Below, piece by piece: positions 7,610 to 14,684 of a stretch of 33,072 nt of DNA. The stretch comes from an uncultured Bacteroidales bacterium (GTDB lineage Bacteria; Bacteroidota; Bacteroidia; Bacteroidales; UBA932). The notes under the pieces are model-generated. The model was not told where the DNA came from. It ran no database searches and saw nothing but the letters and a program-made list of their open reading frames with translations. Position numbers and translations under genes: made by a program. The stretch is from the NCBI GenBank assembly GCA_947167015.1, contig CAMVGM010000022.1, positions 1-33,072 of the forward strand. The letters run 5' to 3'. Every line of letters starts with the position of its first letter. Position 1 is the first letter of the stretch.

Positions 7610-8544
7610 CGGAATTTGCGGTCCTCCTCGAGCATGCCGAGGTAGGAATTGTAGCGTTCGGAGCTGATGCGGCCCGCATCCACGGCTTCCTTGACGGCGC
7701 AGCCGGGCTCGTGGGTGTGGGTGCAGGGGACGAAGCGGCAGCGGTCCGTGACGGCGAGCATTTCGGGGAAGTACTTGGAGATTTCTTCCTTTTCCAGGTC
7801 CACCAGGCCGAAACCGCGCAGGCCGGGGGTGTCGATGATAAAGCCGCCGCTGGCCAGGCGGTACATCTCGTAGAGGGAGGTGGTGTGCTTGCCCTGGAGG
7901 TGCACGTCGGAGATGCGGCCGACCTTGGGGTCGAGGGCGGGGTCCAGCGCCTTGATGAGGCTGGACTTGCCTACGCCGGACTCGCCCGTGATGAGGTTGA
8001 CGCGGCCGCGGCAGCGCTCCCGCAGGGCCTCTACCCCCTCGCCGTCGCGGGCGGAGGTCTCCAGGACCTCGTATCCGGCGCCTTCGTAGATGCCTTTGAG
8101 GTATTCCAGCTGCTCCCGGGCTTCTTCGCGGTAGAGGTCCACCTTGTTGAGGACGATCAGCACGGGCACCTTGTACACCTCGCAGGTCACCAGGATGCGG
8201 TCGAGGAAGGGGAGTTTGACTTCCGGGAAGTACAGGCTGACCACGACCACGGCCTGGTCGAGGTTGGCGGCGATCACGTGCGACTGGCGGGAGAGGTTGG
8301 TGGAGCGGCGGATGAGGTAGTTGTCGCGGGGGAGGACCTCCTGGATGAGGGCGGGATGCTCCACCGTGGCTTCGCCTTCGAGCGCATAGCGGACGCGGTC
8401 GCCCACGGCCACGGGGTTGGTGGCGGCGTTGCGTTCGAGGCGTACCTTGCCGCGCAGCACTGCGGGAAACGGTTCCCACGCGGGCAGCGGGCTCAGCAGG
8501 TAGTGGCTTCCCGCGTTCTTGACGACCGTCGCGACCCCTTCCAT
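7606..8544 (-). CDS. rsgA: Small ribosomal subunit-dependent GTPase RsgA
   Basis: Predicted 312 residues; a GTPase that checks and releases factors from the maturing 30S subunit. The G motifs are circularly permuted as in the family: NKVD (G4, 133-136), then GESGVGKSS (G1, 187-195), then DTPG (G3, 238-241). An N-terminal OB domain (about 1-80) precedes them, and a C-terminal zinc site follows (Cys269, Cys274, His276, Cys282 in CRFVPCTHTHEPGC). I chose ATG at 8544, which overlaps the upstream stop as TGATG (1 nt shared); a GTG at 8547 would add one residue. Middle gene of the isoprenoid synthase-rsgA-MATE unit. Confidence 0.96.
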   Translation of the reverse strand: MEGVATVVKNAGSHYLLSPLPAWEPFPAVLRGKVRLERNAATNPVAVGDRVRYALEGEATVEHPALIQEVLPRDNYLIRRSTNLSRQSHVIAANLDQAVVVVSLYFPEVKLPFLDRILVTCEVYKVPVLIVLNKVDLYREEAREQLEYLKGIYEGAGYEVLETSARDGEGVEALRERCRGRVNLITGESGVGKSSLIKALDPALDPKVGRISDVHLQGKHTTSLYEMYRLASGGFIIDTPGLRGFGLVDLEKEEISKYFPEMLAVTDRCRFVPCTHTHEPGCAVKEAVDAGRISSERYNSYLGMLEEDRKFR

Positions 8545-9524
8545 CACTTCGCGCGTCCGACCAGCCTTTCGGCGAAACGGCGCAGCGACTCCGTCTGGAT
8601 GGGGCGCAGGCCGGCGTCCGCGACGGCGTCCATCGCCCGGCGGGTGAAGCGGACGATCTCTTCCTTGGCGTCGCCGTCCACGCCGAGCTGCAGGTAGATG
8701 TCCTTGACGGCGGCGATCTTGGCGGCCTTTTCCTCCGGGCTGTCCGCCGGGCTGGAGAAGGCTTCCAGGAAGGCGGCCCGGTCGGGGGTCTTCTCCATCG
8801 TGCGGACGGTCAGCCAGCTCTTCTTGCCGTTGACGATGTCTCCGCCGATGGGCTTGCCGAACACCTTCTCATCGCCGAAGGCGTCGAGGTAGTCGTCGGC
8901 GACCTGGAAGGCCATGCCGAGTTCGTAGCCGTATCGGTAGAGCGCGTCGCACTCCGCGTCGGAGGCGCCGCCGATGATGGCGCCCATCCCGGCGGAGCAA
9001 GCCAGCAGGACGGCGGTCTTGAGACCGATCATCTTGTTGTATTCCGCCATCGGGACTTCTTCCACGGACTCGAATTCCATGTCGTACTGCTGCCCGTCGC
9101 AGACCTGGGCGGCGGTGCGTGAGAACAGCGCCAGTACGCGGTCCAGCACGGCGTGCGGGGCCTTGGCAATGCGCTGGTACGCGTCGATCAGCATCACGTC
9201 GCCGGAAAGGATGGCGATGTCCTCGTTCCATTTCTTCCACACGGTCGGCATCCCTCGGCGCAGGGGCGAACGGTCCATGATGTCGTCGTGCATCAGGGTG
9301 AAGGAATGGAAGACTTCCAGCGCGGAAGCCGGGGCGAGGATGCCCTCGTCGAAGTTTTCGCTGAAGAAGGAATAGGTGGTCAGGCAGAGGCGCGGACGGA
9401 TGCGCTTTCCGCCGATCCGGATCATATAGCGGAGCGGGTCGTACAGACCGGCTGGCTCGCTGGTGAAGGAGATGCCGTCGAAGAGGCGTCCTACCAGTTC
9501 GTCGATTTGTTTGTCGTTGTACAT
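8544..9524 (-). CDS. Polyprenyl diphosphate synthase (trans-isoprenyl transferase)
   Basis: Predicted 326 residues. It condenses isopentenyl diphosphate with allylic diphosphates to make farnesyl, geranylgeranyl or longer chains for quinone or lipid carriers. It shows GGKRIRP (38-44), the first Asp-rich motif DDIMD (80-84), GDV (108-110) and the second motif DDYLD (210-214). Chain length cannot be decided safely from sequence alone. Two residues before DDIMD are Leu and Met, and bulky Phe residues lie upstream (VFHSFTLMHDD), which suggests a short product. ATG at 9524 is preferred over a TTG at 9533 because a promoter box (TATATTTG, 9538-9531) ends 6 nt before it. First gene of the minus-strand unit. 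Confidence 0.92.
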   Translation of the reverse strand: MYNDKQIDELVGRLFDGISFTSEPAGLYDPLRYMIRIGGKRIRPRLCLTTYSFFSENFDEGILAPASALEVFHSFTLMHDDIMDRSPLRRGMPTVWKKWNEDIAILSGDVMLIDAYQRIAKAPHAVLDRVLALFSRTAAQVCDGQQYDMEFESVEEVPMAEYNKMIGLKTAVLLACSAGMGAIIGGASDAECDALYRYGYELGMAFQVADDYLDAFGDEKVFGKPIGGDIVNGKKSWLTVRTMEKTPDRAAFLEAFSSPADSPEEKAAKIAAVKDIYLQLGVDGDAKEEIVRFTRRAMDAVADAGLRPIQTESLRRFAERLVGRAK

Positions 9525-9566
9525 ATGATACAAATATAGTCATTTTCGTGCTATCTTTGCCCCGTT
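9525..9566. promoter_or_regulatory. Back-to-back promoters for the isoprenoid synthase and rdgB
   Basis: Only 42 bp separate the two start codons. Two perfect TAnnTTTG boxes point outward: TATATTTG at 9538-9531 (minus) and TATCTTTG at 9552-9559 (plus), 13 bp apart. They end 6 and 7 nt before their ATG codons, so both messages should be leaderless or nearly so. No -33 TTTG is visible for either. Confidence 0.65.
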
Positions 9567-10205
9567 ATGAAAATCATCTTTGCAAGCGCCAATCCCGGCA
9601 AGATCCGCGAGGCCGCGGAGATCCTCGGCCCGGACTATGAGATCGTTTCGCCCGCTTCGCTGGGCATCACCGAAGAGATTCCCGAGACGGGAGCCACCCT
9701 GCAGGAGAACTCCCTGCAGAAGGCGCGATATCTTTTTGAACGCACCGGCCTGCCTTGCTTCGCCGACGACACCGGCCTGGAGGTGGACGCCCTGGGCGGT
9801 GCGCCCGGCATCTATTCGGCCCGCTATGCGGGGCCGGGACACGACCATCAGGCGAACATGGACAAGTTGCTCAAGGAACTTGAGCAACTTGTCCCCATAT
9901 CAGGTCGCTGCGCTCCGACTGCCTCGGACAAACAGCCGATAAATGACCGGCGGGCGCGTTTCCACACGGTGGTCACGCTGATCCTCGCCGACGGCGAACC
10001 CCGTTTCTTCGAGGGGACCTGCGAGGGGAGCATCGCCCGCGAGAAGCGGGGAAACGGCGGCTTCGGCTACGACCCGGTGTTCCTGCCGGACGCCTATCCG
10101 GGCAGGACGCTCGCCGAGGTGTCCGAGGAGGAGAAGAACGCCGTCTCGCACCGCGGAGGCGCCGTCCGGGCGATGGCCGCCTGGCTGAAATCCCGCAAGG
10201 GCTGA
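9567..10205 (+). CDS. rdgB: dITP/XTP pyrophosphatase (RdgB/HAM1) with in-frame insertion
   Basis: Predicted 212 residues. It hydrolyses non-canonical purine nucleotides (ITP, dITP, XTP) to monophosphates so they do not enter DNA or RNA. Signatures are SANPGK (7-12), ADDTGLEVDALGGAPG (66-81), GFGYDPVF (165-172) and SHRG (194-197). The protein is about 15-20 residues longer than usual because of an extra segment at residues 107-126 (QLVPISGRCAPTASDKQPIN), between KLLKELE and DRRARF, which are nearly contiguous in relatives. The insertion keeps the frame and avoids the active-site motifs, so the enzyme is probably active. ATG at 9567 is 7 nt after a perfect promoter box. Confidence 0.95.
   Translation: MKIIFASANPGKIREAAEILGPDYEIVSPASLGITEEIPETGATLQENSLQKARYLFERTGLPCFADDTGLEVDALGGAPGIYSARYAGPGHDHQANMDKLLKELEQLVPISGRCAPTASDKQPINDRRARFHTVVTLILADGEPRFFEGTCEGSIAREKRGNGGFGYDPVFLPDAYPGRTLAEVSEEEKNAVSHRGGAVRAMAAWLKSRKG
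9860..9944. repeat. Palindrome and 60-nt in-frame insertion inside rdgB
   Basis: Bases 9860-9875 and 9879-9894 are perfect reverse complements (16 bp, 3-nt loop GAA). The left arm is normal rdgB sequence coding for DKLLKE; the right arm runs into extra sequence (9885-9944) with no counterpart in the usual protein. The extra part holds another inverted pair, TTGTCC (9889-9894) with GGACAA (9926-9931), enclosing GTCG/CGAC around 9904-9919. It resembles palindromic elements that insert in frame into genes, or a template-switch duplication. I cannot tell which. Confidence 0.7.
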
Positions 10206-10288
10206 GCCGCCAGGCTGCATTTTTTTGTTTTTTCTGTAGTTTTCCGTCCGTTCCTGCGTCTAATGGGCAGAAACAAGAAGACCAGACA
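10206..10288 (+). promoter_or_regulatory. Leader/promoter region of the ECF sigma operon
   Basis: The gap has a weak hairpin (AGCC/GGCT, about 10204-10217) followed by a T-rich run (10220-10234), which could end the rdgB transcript. The T-tract followed about 25 nt later by GCGTCTAATGG (from 10256) resembles promoters recognised by ECF sigma factors, many of which carry CGTC in the -10 region, so the operon may be autoregulated. This is a weak call with no TAnnTTTG box in sight. Confidence 0.35.
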
Positions 10289-10759
10289 ATGACAGAACGT
10301 GAATTCGAAAAGATGATCCGGGAGCATAAAGGGACGATTTACACCGTCTGCTATATGTTCTCGGGCGATCCGGACGAGGTAGCCGACCTCTTTCAGGAAA
10401 CCTTGATCAACCTCTGGCGGGGTTCCGGAACCTTCCGGGGGGACAGCGCGCAGGGCTCCTGGATCTGGAAGGTGGCGCTGAACACCTGCATTTCTTCCGA
10501 CCGGAAGAAGAAGCGCGGGCCGCAGACCAGTCCGCTGTCGATGGACATAGACCTGTTCGAAGACCAGGATGCCGATACGCGCCAGATAGGCCTGCTGCGC
10601 AACCGCATCGGCAAACTGGGACCCTTCGACCGCGCCATCGTCCTGCTCTGGCTGGAGAACCTCAGTTATGAGGAGATCGGCCAGATCGTCGGCATCAGTC
10701 CGAAGAACGTTTCCGTCCGTCTGGTCCGGATCAAGGAACAACTCAAAAAAATGCAGTAA
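10289..10759 (+). CDS. ECF-type RNA polymerase sigma factor
   Basis: Predicted 156 residues. It has region 2 (about 10-72; DEVADLFQETLINLWRG is the core-binding helix and FRGDSAQGSWIWKVALN the -10 recognition part) and region 4 (about 100-150; FDRAIVLLWLENLSYEEIG then QIVGISPKNVSVRLVRIKE, a helix-turn-helix for the -35 element). There is no region 1 or 3, as in all ECF factors. The next gene begins 2 nt after the stop and encodes a membrane protein, the position where an anti-sigma factor normally sits. The signal it answers to is unknown. Start ATG at 10289. Confidence 0.92.
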   Translation: MTEREFEKMIREHKGTIYTVCYMFSGDPDEVADLFQETLINLWRGSGTFRGDSAQGSWIWKVALNTCISSDRKKKRGPQTSPLSMDIDLFEDQDADTRQIGLLRNRIGKLGPFDRAIVLLWLENLSYEEIGQIVGISPKNVSVRLVRIKEQLKKMQ

Positions 10760-10761
10760 TC

Positions 10762-11346
10762 ATGGAAACGAACGATAACACCCTCCTCGAAATGCAGCAG
10801 CAGATGCAGCAGCTGCGCGAAATGCTCAACGATCAGAAAATCGTCAACGAGAACCTCCTCCGGAACGCCTGCTCCCGCCGGCTGGACCGGATCCGCTTCA
10901 AGTCACGGATCCCTTATATCGCCGGCGTGGCCGCCATCCTGAGTCTGGGATCCTTCTACGGTTTGGGAATGTCTCTCGCCTTTTTGATCTACTCCTTCGT
11001 GATCATGCTGGTATGCATCGTCGCGACGGCCATCACCAACTCGCACCTCCCCCGCCTGGACCGGGATCTCGTGTCCGCCGGAGAAGAACTGGTCAAGTTC
11101 CGGAAGATGCATGCGGAGTGGCTGAAGATCGGCATCCCGATGCTGATCGTCTGGGTCGGCCTGCTGATCTGGGACTTCTTCTTCCGTCAGGGCCTGTCGG
11201 ACAAAGACGTCGTCATTCCGATGGTTTGCGGCATCAGCGTCGGTCTGGCCATCGGCCTGTTCGTGGGCCTCAAAGTCCGCCGGGACATCCTGGACGGTAC
11301 GGACGACCTCCTCGCCCAGATCGAAGAACTTCGGAAAGGAGAATAA
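10762..11346 (+). CDS. Membrane protein paired with ECF sigma factor (possible anti-sigma)
   Basis: Predicted 194 residues. A Gln-rich coiled coil (about 5-32, LLEMQQQMQQLREMLNDQ) is followed by two hydrophobic hairpins: helices at about 50-68 and 70-91, then about 120-137 and 150-170. A charged stretch (HLPRLDRDLVSAGEELVKF) lies between the hairpins and a short acidic tail ends the protein. It lacks the zinc anti-sigma motif HxxxCxxC. The two-nucleotide gap to the sigma gene and the cytoplasmic coiled coil suggest that it holds the sigma factor at the membrane; the fold is not one I recognise, so the function is inference. Confidence 0.8.
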   Translation: METNDNTLLEMQQQMQQLREMLNDQKIVNENLLRNACSRRLDRIRFKSRIPYIAGVAAILSLGSFYGLGMSLAFLIYSFVIMLVCIVATAITNSHLPRLDRDLVSAGEELVKFRKMHAEWLKIGIPMLIVWVGLLIWDFFFRQGLSDKDVVIPMVCGISVGLAIGLFVGLKVRRDILDGTDDLLAQIEELRKGE

Positions 11347-11350
11347 GCTT

Positions 11351-11371
11351 CCCCGGCACTGAAAAGGGCCG
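11351..11371 (+). repeat. 21-nt dispersed repeat, copy 1
   Basis: Bases 11351-11371 are the exact reverse complement of 16157-16177. Both copies lie in gaps between convergent genes. The repeat contains a small CGGC/GCCG hairpin, but its 10-nt loop is also identical, which hairpin function alone would not require. It starts 5 nt after the stop codon of the ECF partner gene. Confidence 0.75.
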
Positions 11372-11376
11372 AAACT

Positions 11377-11412
11377 GATGCGACCCCTGACCGCAAGGCC
11401 GGGGGTCGCATC
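11377..11412. terminator. Bidirectional hairpin terminator, repeat-like (copy A)
   Basis: An 11-bp perfect stem, GATGCGACCCC (11377-11387) with GGGGTCGCATC (11402-11412), encloses a 14-nt loop. It sits between the convergent ECF-partner and ogt genes. No T-run follows on either strand. A very similar hairpin, with the same TGATGCGACCCCT left arm and GGGGGTCGCA right arm, occurs at 31129-31163 in another convergent gap; in both the TGCGACCCC arm begins exactly 32 nt after the stop codon's last base. Confidence 0.75.
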
Positions 11413-11423
11413 GATATTGCCTG

Positions 11424-11906
11424 TTATCGGGCCCAGCCCGGCACCTGCTCCAGCTCCAGGAGCCGGATTTTGCGTTCCAGGCCGCCGCCATAGCCGGTCA
11501 GACGGCCGTCGGCGCCGATGACGCGGTGGCAGGGAACGATCAGCGAAACGGGATTGCGCCCCACGGCGCCGCCGACGGCCCGGGCCGAGGAACCCAGCCG
11601 GCGGGCCAGTTCCCCGTAGCTCACCGTCTCCCCGTAAGGGATGGTCAGCAGTTCCTTCCAGACCCTTTTCTGGAAGGCGGTTCCCCGCAGGTCGAGCCCC
11701 GGTAAGGCCGCCGGCACGTAGCCGCCGAAATAACTGTCCAGCCAGCGGAAGGCATCGTCGAAGACAGGGAGCCAGCCTTCCCCGGTGGCTTCCGGGAGGG
11801 TGGATCCGTAATGGACCTGCCCGTCGAACCACAGTCCGGCAAGGGCGTCGCCCTCTCCCGCCAGGGTGAGGTCGCCGAGCGGGGAAGCGTAATGGCAGAT
11901 CAGCAT
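11424..11906 (-). CDS. ogt: Methylated-DNA--protein-cysteine S-methyltransferase
   Basis: Predicted 160 residues from ATG at 11906 (MLICHYASPLGDL); longer open frame upstream is shadow of xth. The protein removes methyl groups from O6-methylguanine onto its own cysteine and is used up in the process. The active site is VPCHRVIG with Cys126; ARAVGGAVGRNP (109-119) is the DNA-binding helix with the base-flipping arginine. Length is typical for the bacterial Ogt class without an Ada domain. It lies 11 nt downstream of xth, so two DNA repair genes share a transcript. It ends before the bidirectional hairpin at 11377-11412. Confidence 0.95.
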   Translation of the reverse strand: MLICHYASPLGDLTLAGEGDALAGLWFDGQVHYGSTLPEATGEGWLPVFDDAFRWLDSYFGGYVPAALPGLDLRGTAFQKRVWKELLTIPYGETVSYGELARRLGSSARAVGGAVGRNPVSLIVPCHRVIGADGRLTGYGGGLERKIRLLELEQVPGWAR

Positions 11907-11917
11907 ACGGCAGCGGG

Positions 11918-12670
11918 TCAGTCGGCGAGCACCAGCTCCACCGGGCAGTGGTCCGAACCGAAAACCTCGTTGTGGATGTCGGTCCCGGCGATGCGCGGCG
12001 CCAGCCCTTCGGAGACCAGGAAATAGTCGATGCGCCAGCCCACGTTCCGTTCGCGGGCGGCCATGCGGTAAGACCACCAGGAATACTTCGCCTCGCCCGG
12101 ATGGGCGTCACGCCAGCTGTCGCGGAAGCCGGCAGCGAGCAGTTCCGTCATCTTGGCGCGCTCCTCGTCGGAGAAACCGGCGTTGAAGTGGTTCGTGGCG
12201 GGATTCTTGAGGTCGATCTCCTCGTGGGCGACATTCATGTCCCCGCAGATCACGACACCCTTCTTCGCGGCGAGTCCGGACACGTAGGCGCGGAAGGCGT
12301 CCTCCCACCGCATCCGGTAGTCCAGGCGCTTCAGGCCGTCCTGCGAATTGGGCGTATAGACGTTCACGAGGTAGAAATCCGGCATCTCCAGCGTGACGGT
12401 CCGTCCCTCGTGGTCGTGCTCGTCCACCCCGATGCCGTAACTGACGGACAGCGGCGTGTGCCGGGCGTAGATGGCGGTGCCGGAGTAGCCCTTCTTTTCG
12501 GCGTAGTTCCAATAAGACTGGTACCCCAGGAATTCGAGGTCCAGCTGCCCCGCCGAGAGCTTGGTCTCCTGCAGGCAGAAGAAATCGGCGTCGAGCCCCT
12601 CGAAGATGTCGGCGAAGCCCTTGCCGGCCACGGCGCGCAGGCCGTTGACGTTCCAACTAATGAATTTCAT
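11918..12670 (-). CDS. xth: Exodeoxyribonuclease III / AP endonuclease
   Basis: Predicted 250 residues from ATG at 12670 (MKFISWNVNGLRA, the standard family start); the frame extends 16 residues further but into the promoter. It cuts DNA at abasic sites and removes 3' blocking groups in base excision repair. Catalytic residues visible: Glu35 in LQETK, YTPNS (105-109), Asp144 and Asn146 in GDMNVAH, and Asp240-His241 in GSDHCPV. Length is that of ExoA-type enzymes. First gene of a two-gene unit with ogt. A promoter-like box, TATATTAG (12682-12675), ends 4 nt before the ATG. Confidence 0.96.
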   Translation of the reverse strand: MKFISWNVNGLRAVAGKGFADIFEGLDADFFCLQETKLSAGQLDLEFLGYQSYWNYAEKKGYSGTAIYARHTPLSVSYGIGVDEHDHEGRTVTLEMPDFYLVNVYTPNSQDGLKRLDYRMRWEDAFRAYVSGLAAKKGVVICGDMNVAHEEIDLKNPATNHFNAGFSDEERAKMTELLAAGFRDSWRDAHPGEAKYSWWSYRMAARERNVGWRIDYFLVSEGLAPRIAGTDIHNEVFGSDHCPVELVLAD

Positions 12671-12726
12671 AAGGCTAATATACGCAGAAAATTCGTATCT
12701 TCGCCAAGATATATCCAAGATCGACT
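12671..12726. promoter_or_regulatory. Divergent promoters for xth and cysS
   Basis: Minus strand: TATATTAG at 12682-12675, one mismatch to TAnnTTTG. Plus strand: TATCTTCG at 12696-12703, 23 nt before the cysS ATG. The cysS box is half of a short inverted repeat, TATCTT (12696-12701) and AAGATA (12706-12711), and the leader has a direct repeat CCAAGAT at 12704-12710 and 12715-12721. Whether these are operators is unknown. Confidence 0.45.
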
Positions 12727-14253
12727 ATGCGAGAATTCTTCATCACCAATACCCTGTCCCGCCGCAAGGAGCTCTTCAAGCCCATCCATCCCGGCCACGT
12801 GGGGATGTACGTCTGCGGACCGACCGTTTACGGCGACGCCCACCTCGGCCACGCCCGTCCCGGCGTGACCTACGACGTGCTCAGCAAGTTCCTGCGCCAC
12901 CTGGGCTACCGGGTGCGTTATGTCCGCAACATCACGGACGTGGGGCACCTGGAGCACGATGCCGACGAAGGCGAGGACAAGATCGCGAAGAAGGCCCGGC
13001 TGGAGCAGCTGGAGCCGATGGAGGTCGTGCAGGCCTACACCCTCCGTTACCACGAGGCGATGCGTCTGCTGAACGTGGCGCCTCCCTCCATCGAGCCGCG
13101 TGCCTCGGGCCACGTCATCGAGCAGATCGAGGCGGTGAAGAAGATCCTCGCCGCCGGCTATGCCTACGAAAGCAACGGCAGCATCTACTTCGACGTCGAG
13201 AAATACAACCGCGACTACCATTACGGCATCCTCTCCGGGCGCAACCTCAACGACACCCTGGAAGGCACCCGCAGCCTGGACGGGCAGGGCGACAAGCGCG
13301 CTCCCTACGACTTCGCCCTCTGGAAGAAGGCGGAGCCGGAGCACATCATGCGCTGGCCGTCCCCCTGGGGCGAGGGATTCCCGGGCTGGCACCTCGAGTG
13401 CTCGGTGATGGGCGAGAAATACCTCGGACGCGAGTTCGACATCCACGGCGGCGGCATGGACCTGATGTTCCCGCACCACGAGTGCGAGATCGCGCAGAAC
13501 CAGGCCTCCCGCGGCACCCAGGGCGTACACTACTGGGTCCACAACAACATGATTACGATCGGCGGCCAGAAGATGGGCAAGTCGCTGGGGAACTTCATCA
13601 CCCTGCCCCAGCTGTTCAGCGGCGACCACCCGAAGCTCACCCAGGCCTACAGCCCGATGACGGTGCGTTTCTTCATCCTCCAGGCCCACTACCGCGGCAC
13701 GCTGGACTTCTCCAACGAGGCCCTGCAGGCCGCCGAGAAAGGCCTGAAACGCCTGATGCAGGCCGCCCGCGACCTCTACGCGATGGCGGGACGCAAGGCC
13801 CCGCAATACCCTTACGGCGAGGAACCGGTGAACGTGGCCCCCGACAGCTGCCCTGCGGACAATGCGGCGGTCAAGGCCGTCTTTGACGGCATCTACGACG
13901 CCCTCTGCGACGATATGAACACCCCGGTGGCCCTGGCGCACATTTCCGAGGCGGTCAAGCTGATCAACTCCGCCAAGGCGGGCCAGCTGAAGCTCTCGAA
14001 GGGCGACCTGGACACCCTGGTGCAGCTGTTCGACGACATCGTCTTCGGGGTGCTCGGCCTCAAGGACGAGGAAGCCTCCGCCGGAACGAGCGGCAAGGTG
14101 ATCGACGGCCTGATGCAGATGGTCCTGGAGCAGCGCGCCGCCGCCAAGGCCGCCAAGGACTGGACCACATCCGACCACATCCGTGACGCCCTCGCCGCCC
14201 TGGGCATCCGGGTCAAGGACACCAAGGACGGCGCAGAATGGACCATCGAATAA
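12727..14253 (+). CDS. cysS: Cysteinyl-tRNA synthetase
   Basis: Predicted 508 residues, a class I aminoacyl-tRNA synthetase that charges tRNA(Cys). The HIGH motif is HLGH (39-42) in [16 protein letters not shown]; the KMSKS motif is KMGKS (282-286). The zinc site that selects cysteine is formed by Cys30, Cys225 (WHLECSVM), His250 and Glu254 (FPHHECEIA), spaced as in the E. coli enzyme. The C-terminal DALR-like anticodon region follows from about residue 370. It is somewhat longer than the 461-residue E. coli protein. Placing cysS near a cysteine-synthesis region is probably coincidence, as about 12 kb separate them. Confidence 0.97.
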   Translation: MREFFITNTLSRRKELFKPIHPGHVGMYVCGPTVYGDAHLGHARPGVTYDVLSKFLRHLGYRVRYVRNITDVGHLEHDADEGEDKIAKKARLEQLEPMEVVQAYTLRYHEAMRLLNVAPPSIEPRASGHVIEQIEAVKKILAAGYAYESNGSIYFDVEKYNRDYHYGILSGRNLNDTLEGTRSLDGQGDKRAPYDFALWKKAEPEHIMRWPSPWGEGFPGWHLECSVMGEKYLGREFDIHGGGMDLMFPHHECEIAQNQASRGTQGVHYWVHNNMITIGGQKMGKSLGNFITLPQLFSGDHPKLTQAYSPMTVRFFILQAHYRGTLDFSNEALQAAEKGLKRLMQAARDLYAMAGRKAPQYPYGEEPVNVAPDSCPADNAAVKAVFDGIYDALCDDMNTPVALAHISEAVKLINSAKAGQLKLSKGDLDTLVQLFDDIVFGVLGLKDEEASAGTSGKVIDGLMQMVLEQRAAAKAAKDWTTSDHIRDALAALGIRVKDTKDGAEWTIE

Positions 14254-14263
14254 ATACTTGACC

Positions 14264-14653
14264 ATGTTGCTGCTTGGAGCTAAAAAAAACGAGGGATGGC
14301 TGCATTCCCGCTGGCAATTGACCTGGGGTACGGGATGGGATCCCATCTGCAAGGGTGCCTGCCGCCTGTATGCCGACCTGGAGGACCCGGAAGTGTTCGT
14401 GGACGGGGAGAAACAGCCGCCTTTCGAGGAGCGGGAAAAGATCCTGGATATCCCGGAGCACGGCGACCTGATGATCCGGGGCCTTTCCCGGACGCTGGAG
14501 GTCCCGGTCATGATCTCTTTCCGCAATCAGACGAACCTGGTGGGCCTGACCCTGCCCGCTACGGAGAAACTGTGTGACTCCACGGACTATGAGACCTTCA
14601 ATAGGGCCCTCGCCCCTTATGTGGACAGCCTCGAGCTCGCCATGTTCTGCTAG
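14264..14653 (+). CDS. Hypothetical cytosolic protein
   Basis: Predicted 129 residues from ATG at 14264, 10 nt after the cysS stop codon; an earlier start would run inside cysS. No signal peptide or membrane helix is visible. It is moderately rich in Trp, Cys and Pro near the start (GWLHSRWQLTWGTGWDPICKG) and acidic further on. I do not recognise the family. Codon use and GC content resemble the neighbours, so it is likely a real gene co-transcribed with cysS. No function proposed. Confidence 0.7.
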   Translation: MLLLGAKKNEGWLHSRWQLTWGTGWDPICKGACRLYADLEDPEVFVDGEKQPPFEEREKILDIPEHGDLMIRGLSRTLEVPVMISFRNQTNLVGLTLPATEKLCDSTDYETFNRALAPYVDSLELAMFC

Positions 14654-14684
14654 CCCCGGATTGGATTTTTTTATGTTTTTGAAT

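Noticed and set aside
7610..8479. Apparent N-terminal extension of the MATE transporter
   Set aside because: Arg/Pro-rich shadow of rsgA; ATG at 7609 with ATGA coupling gives a normal MATE length.
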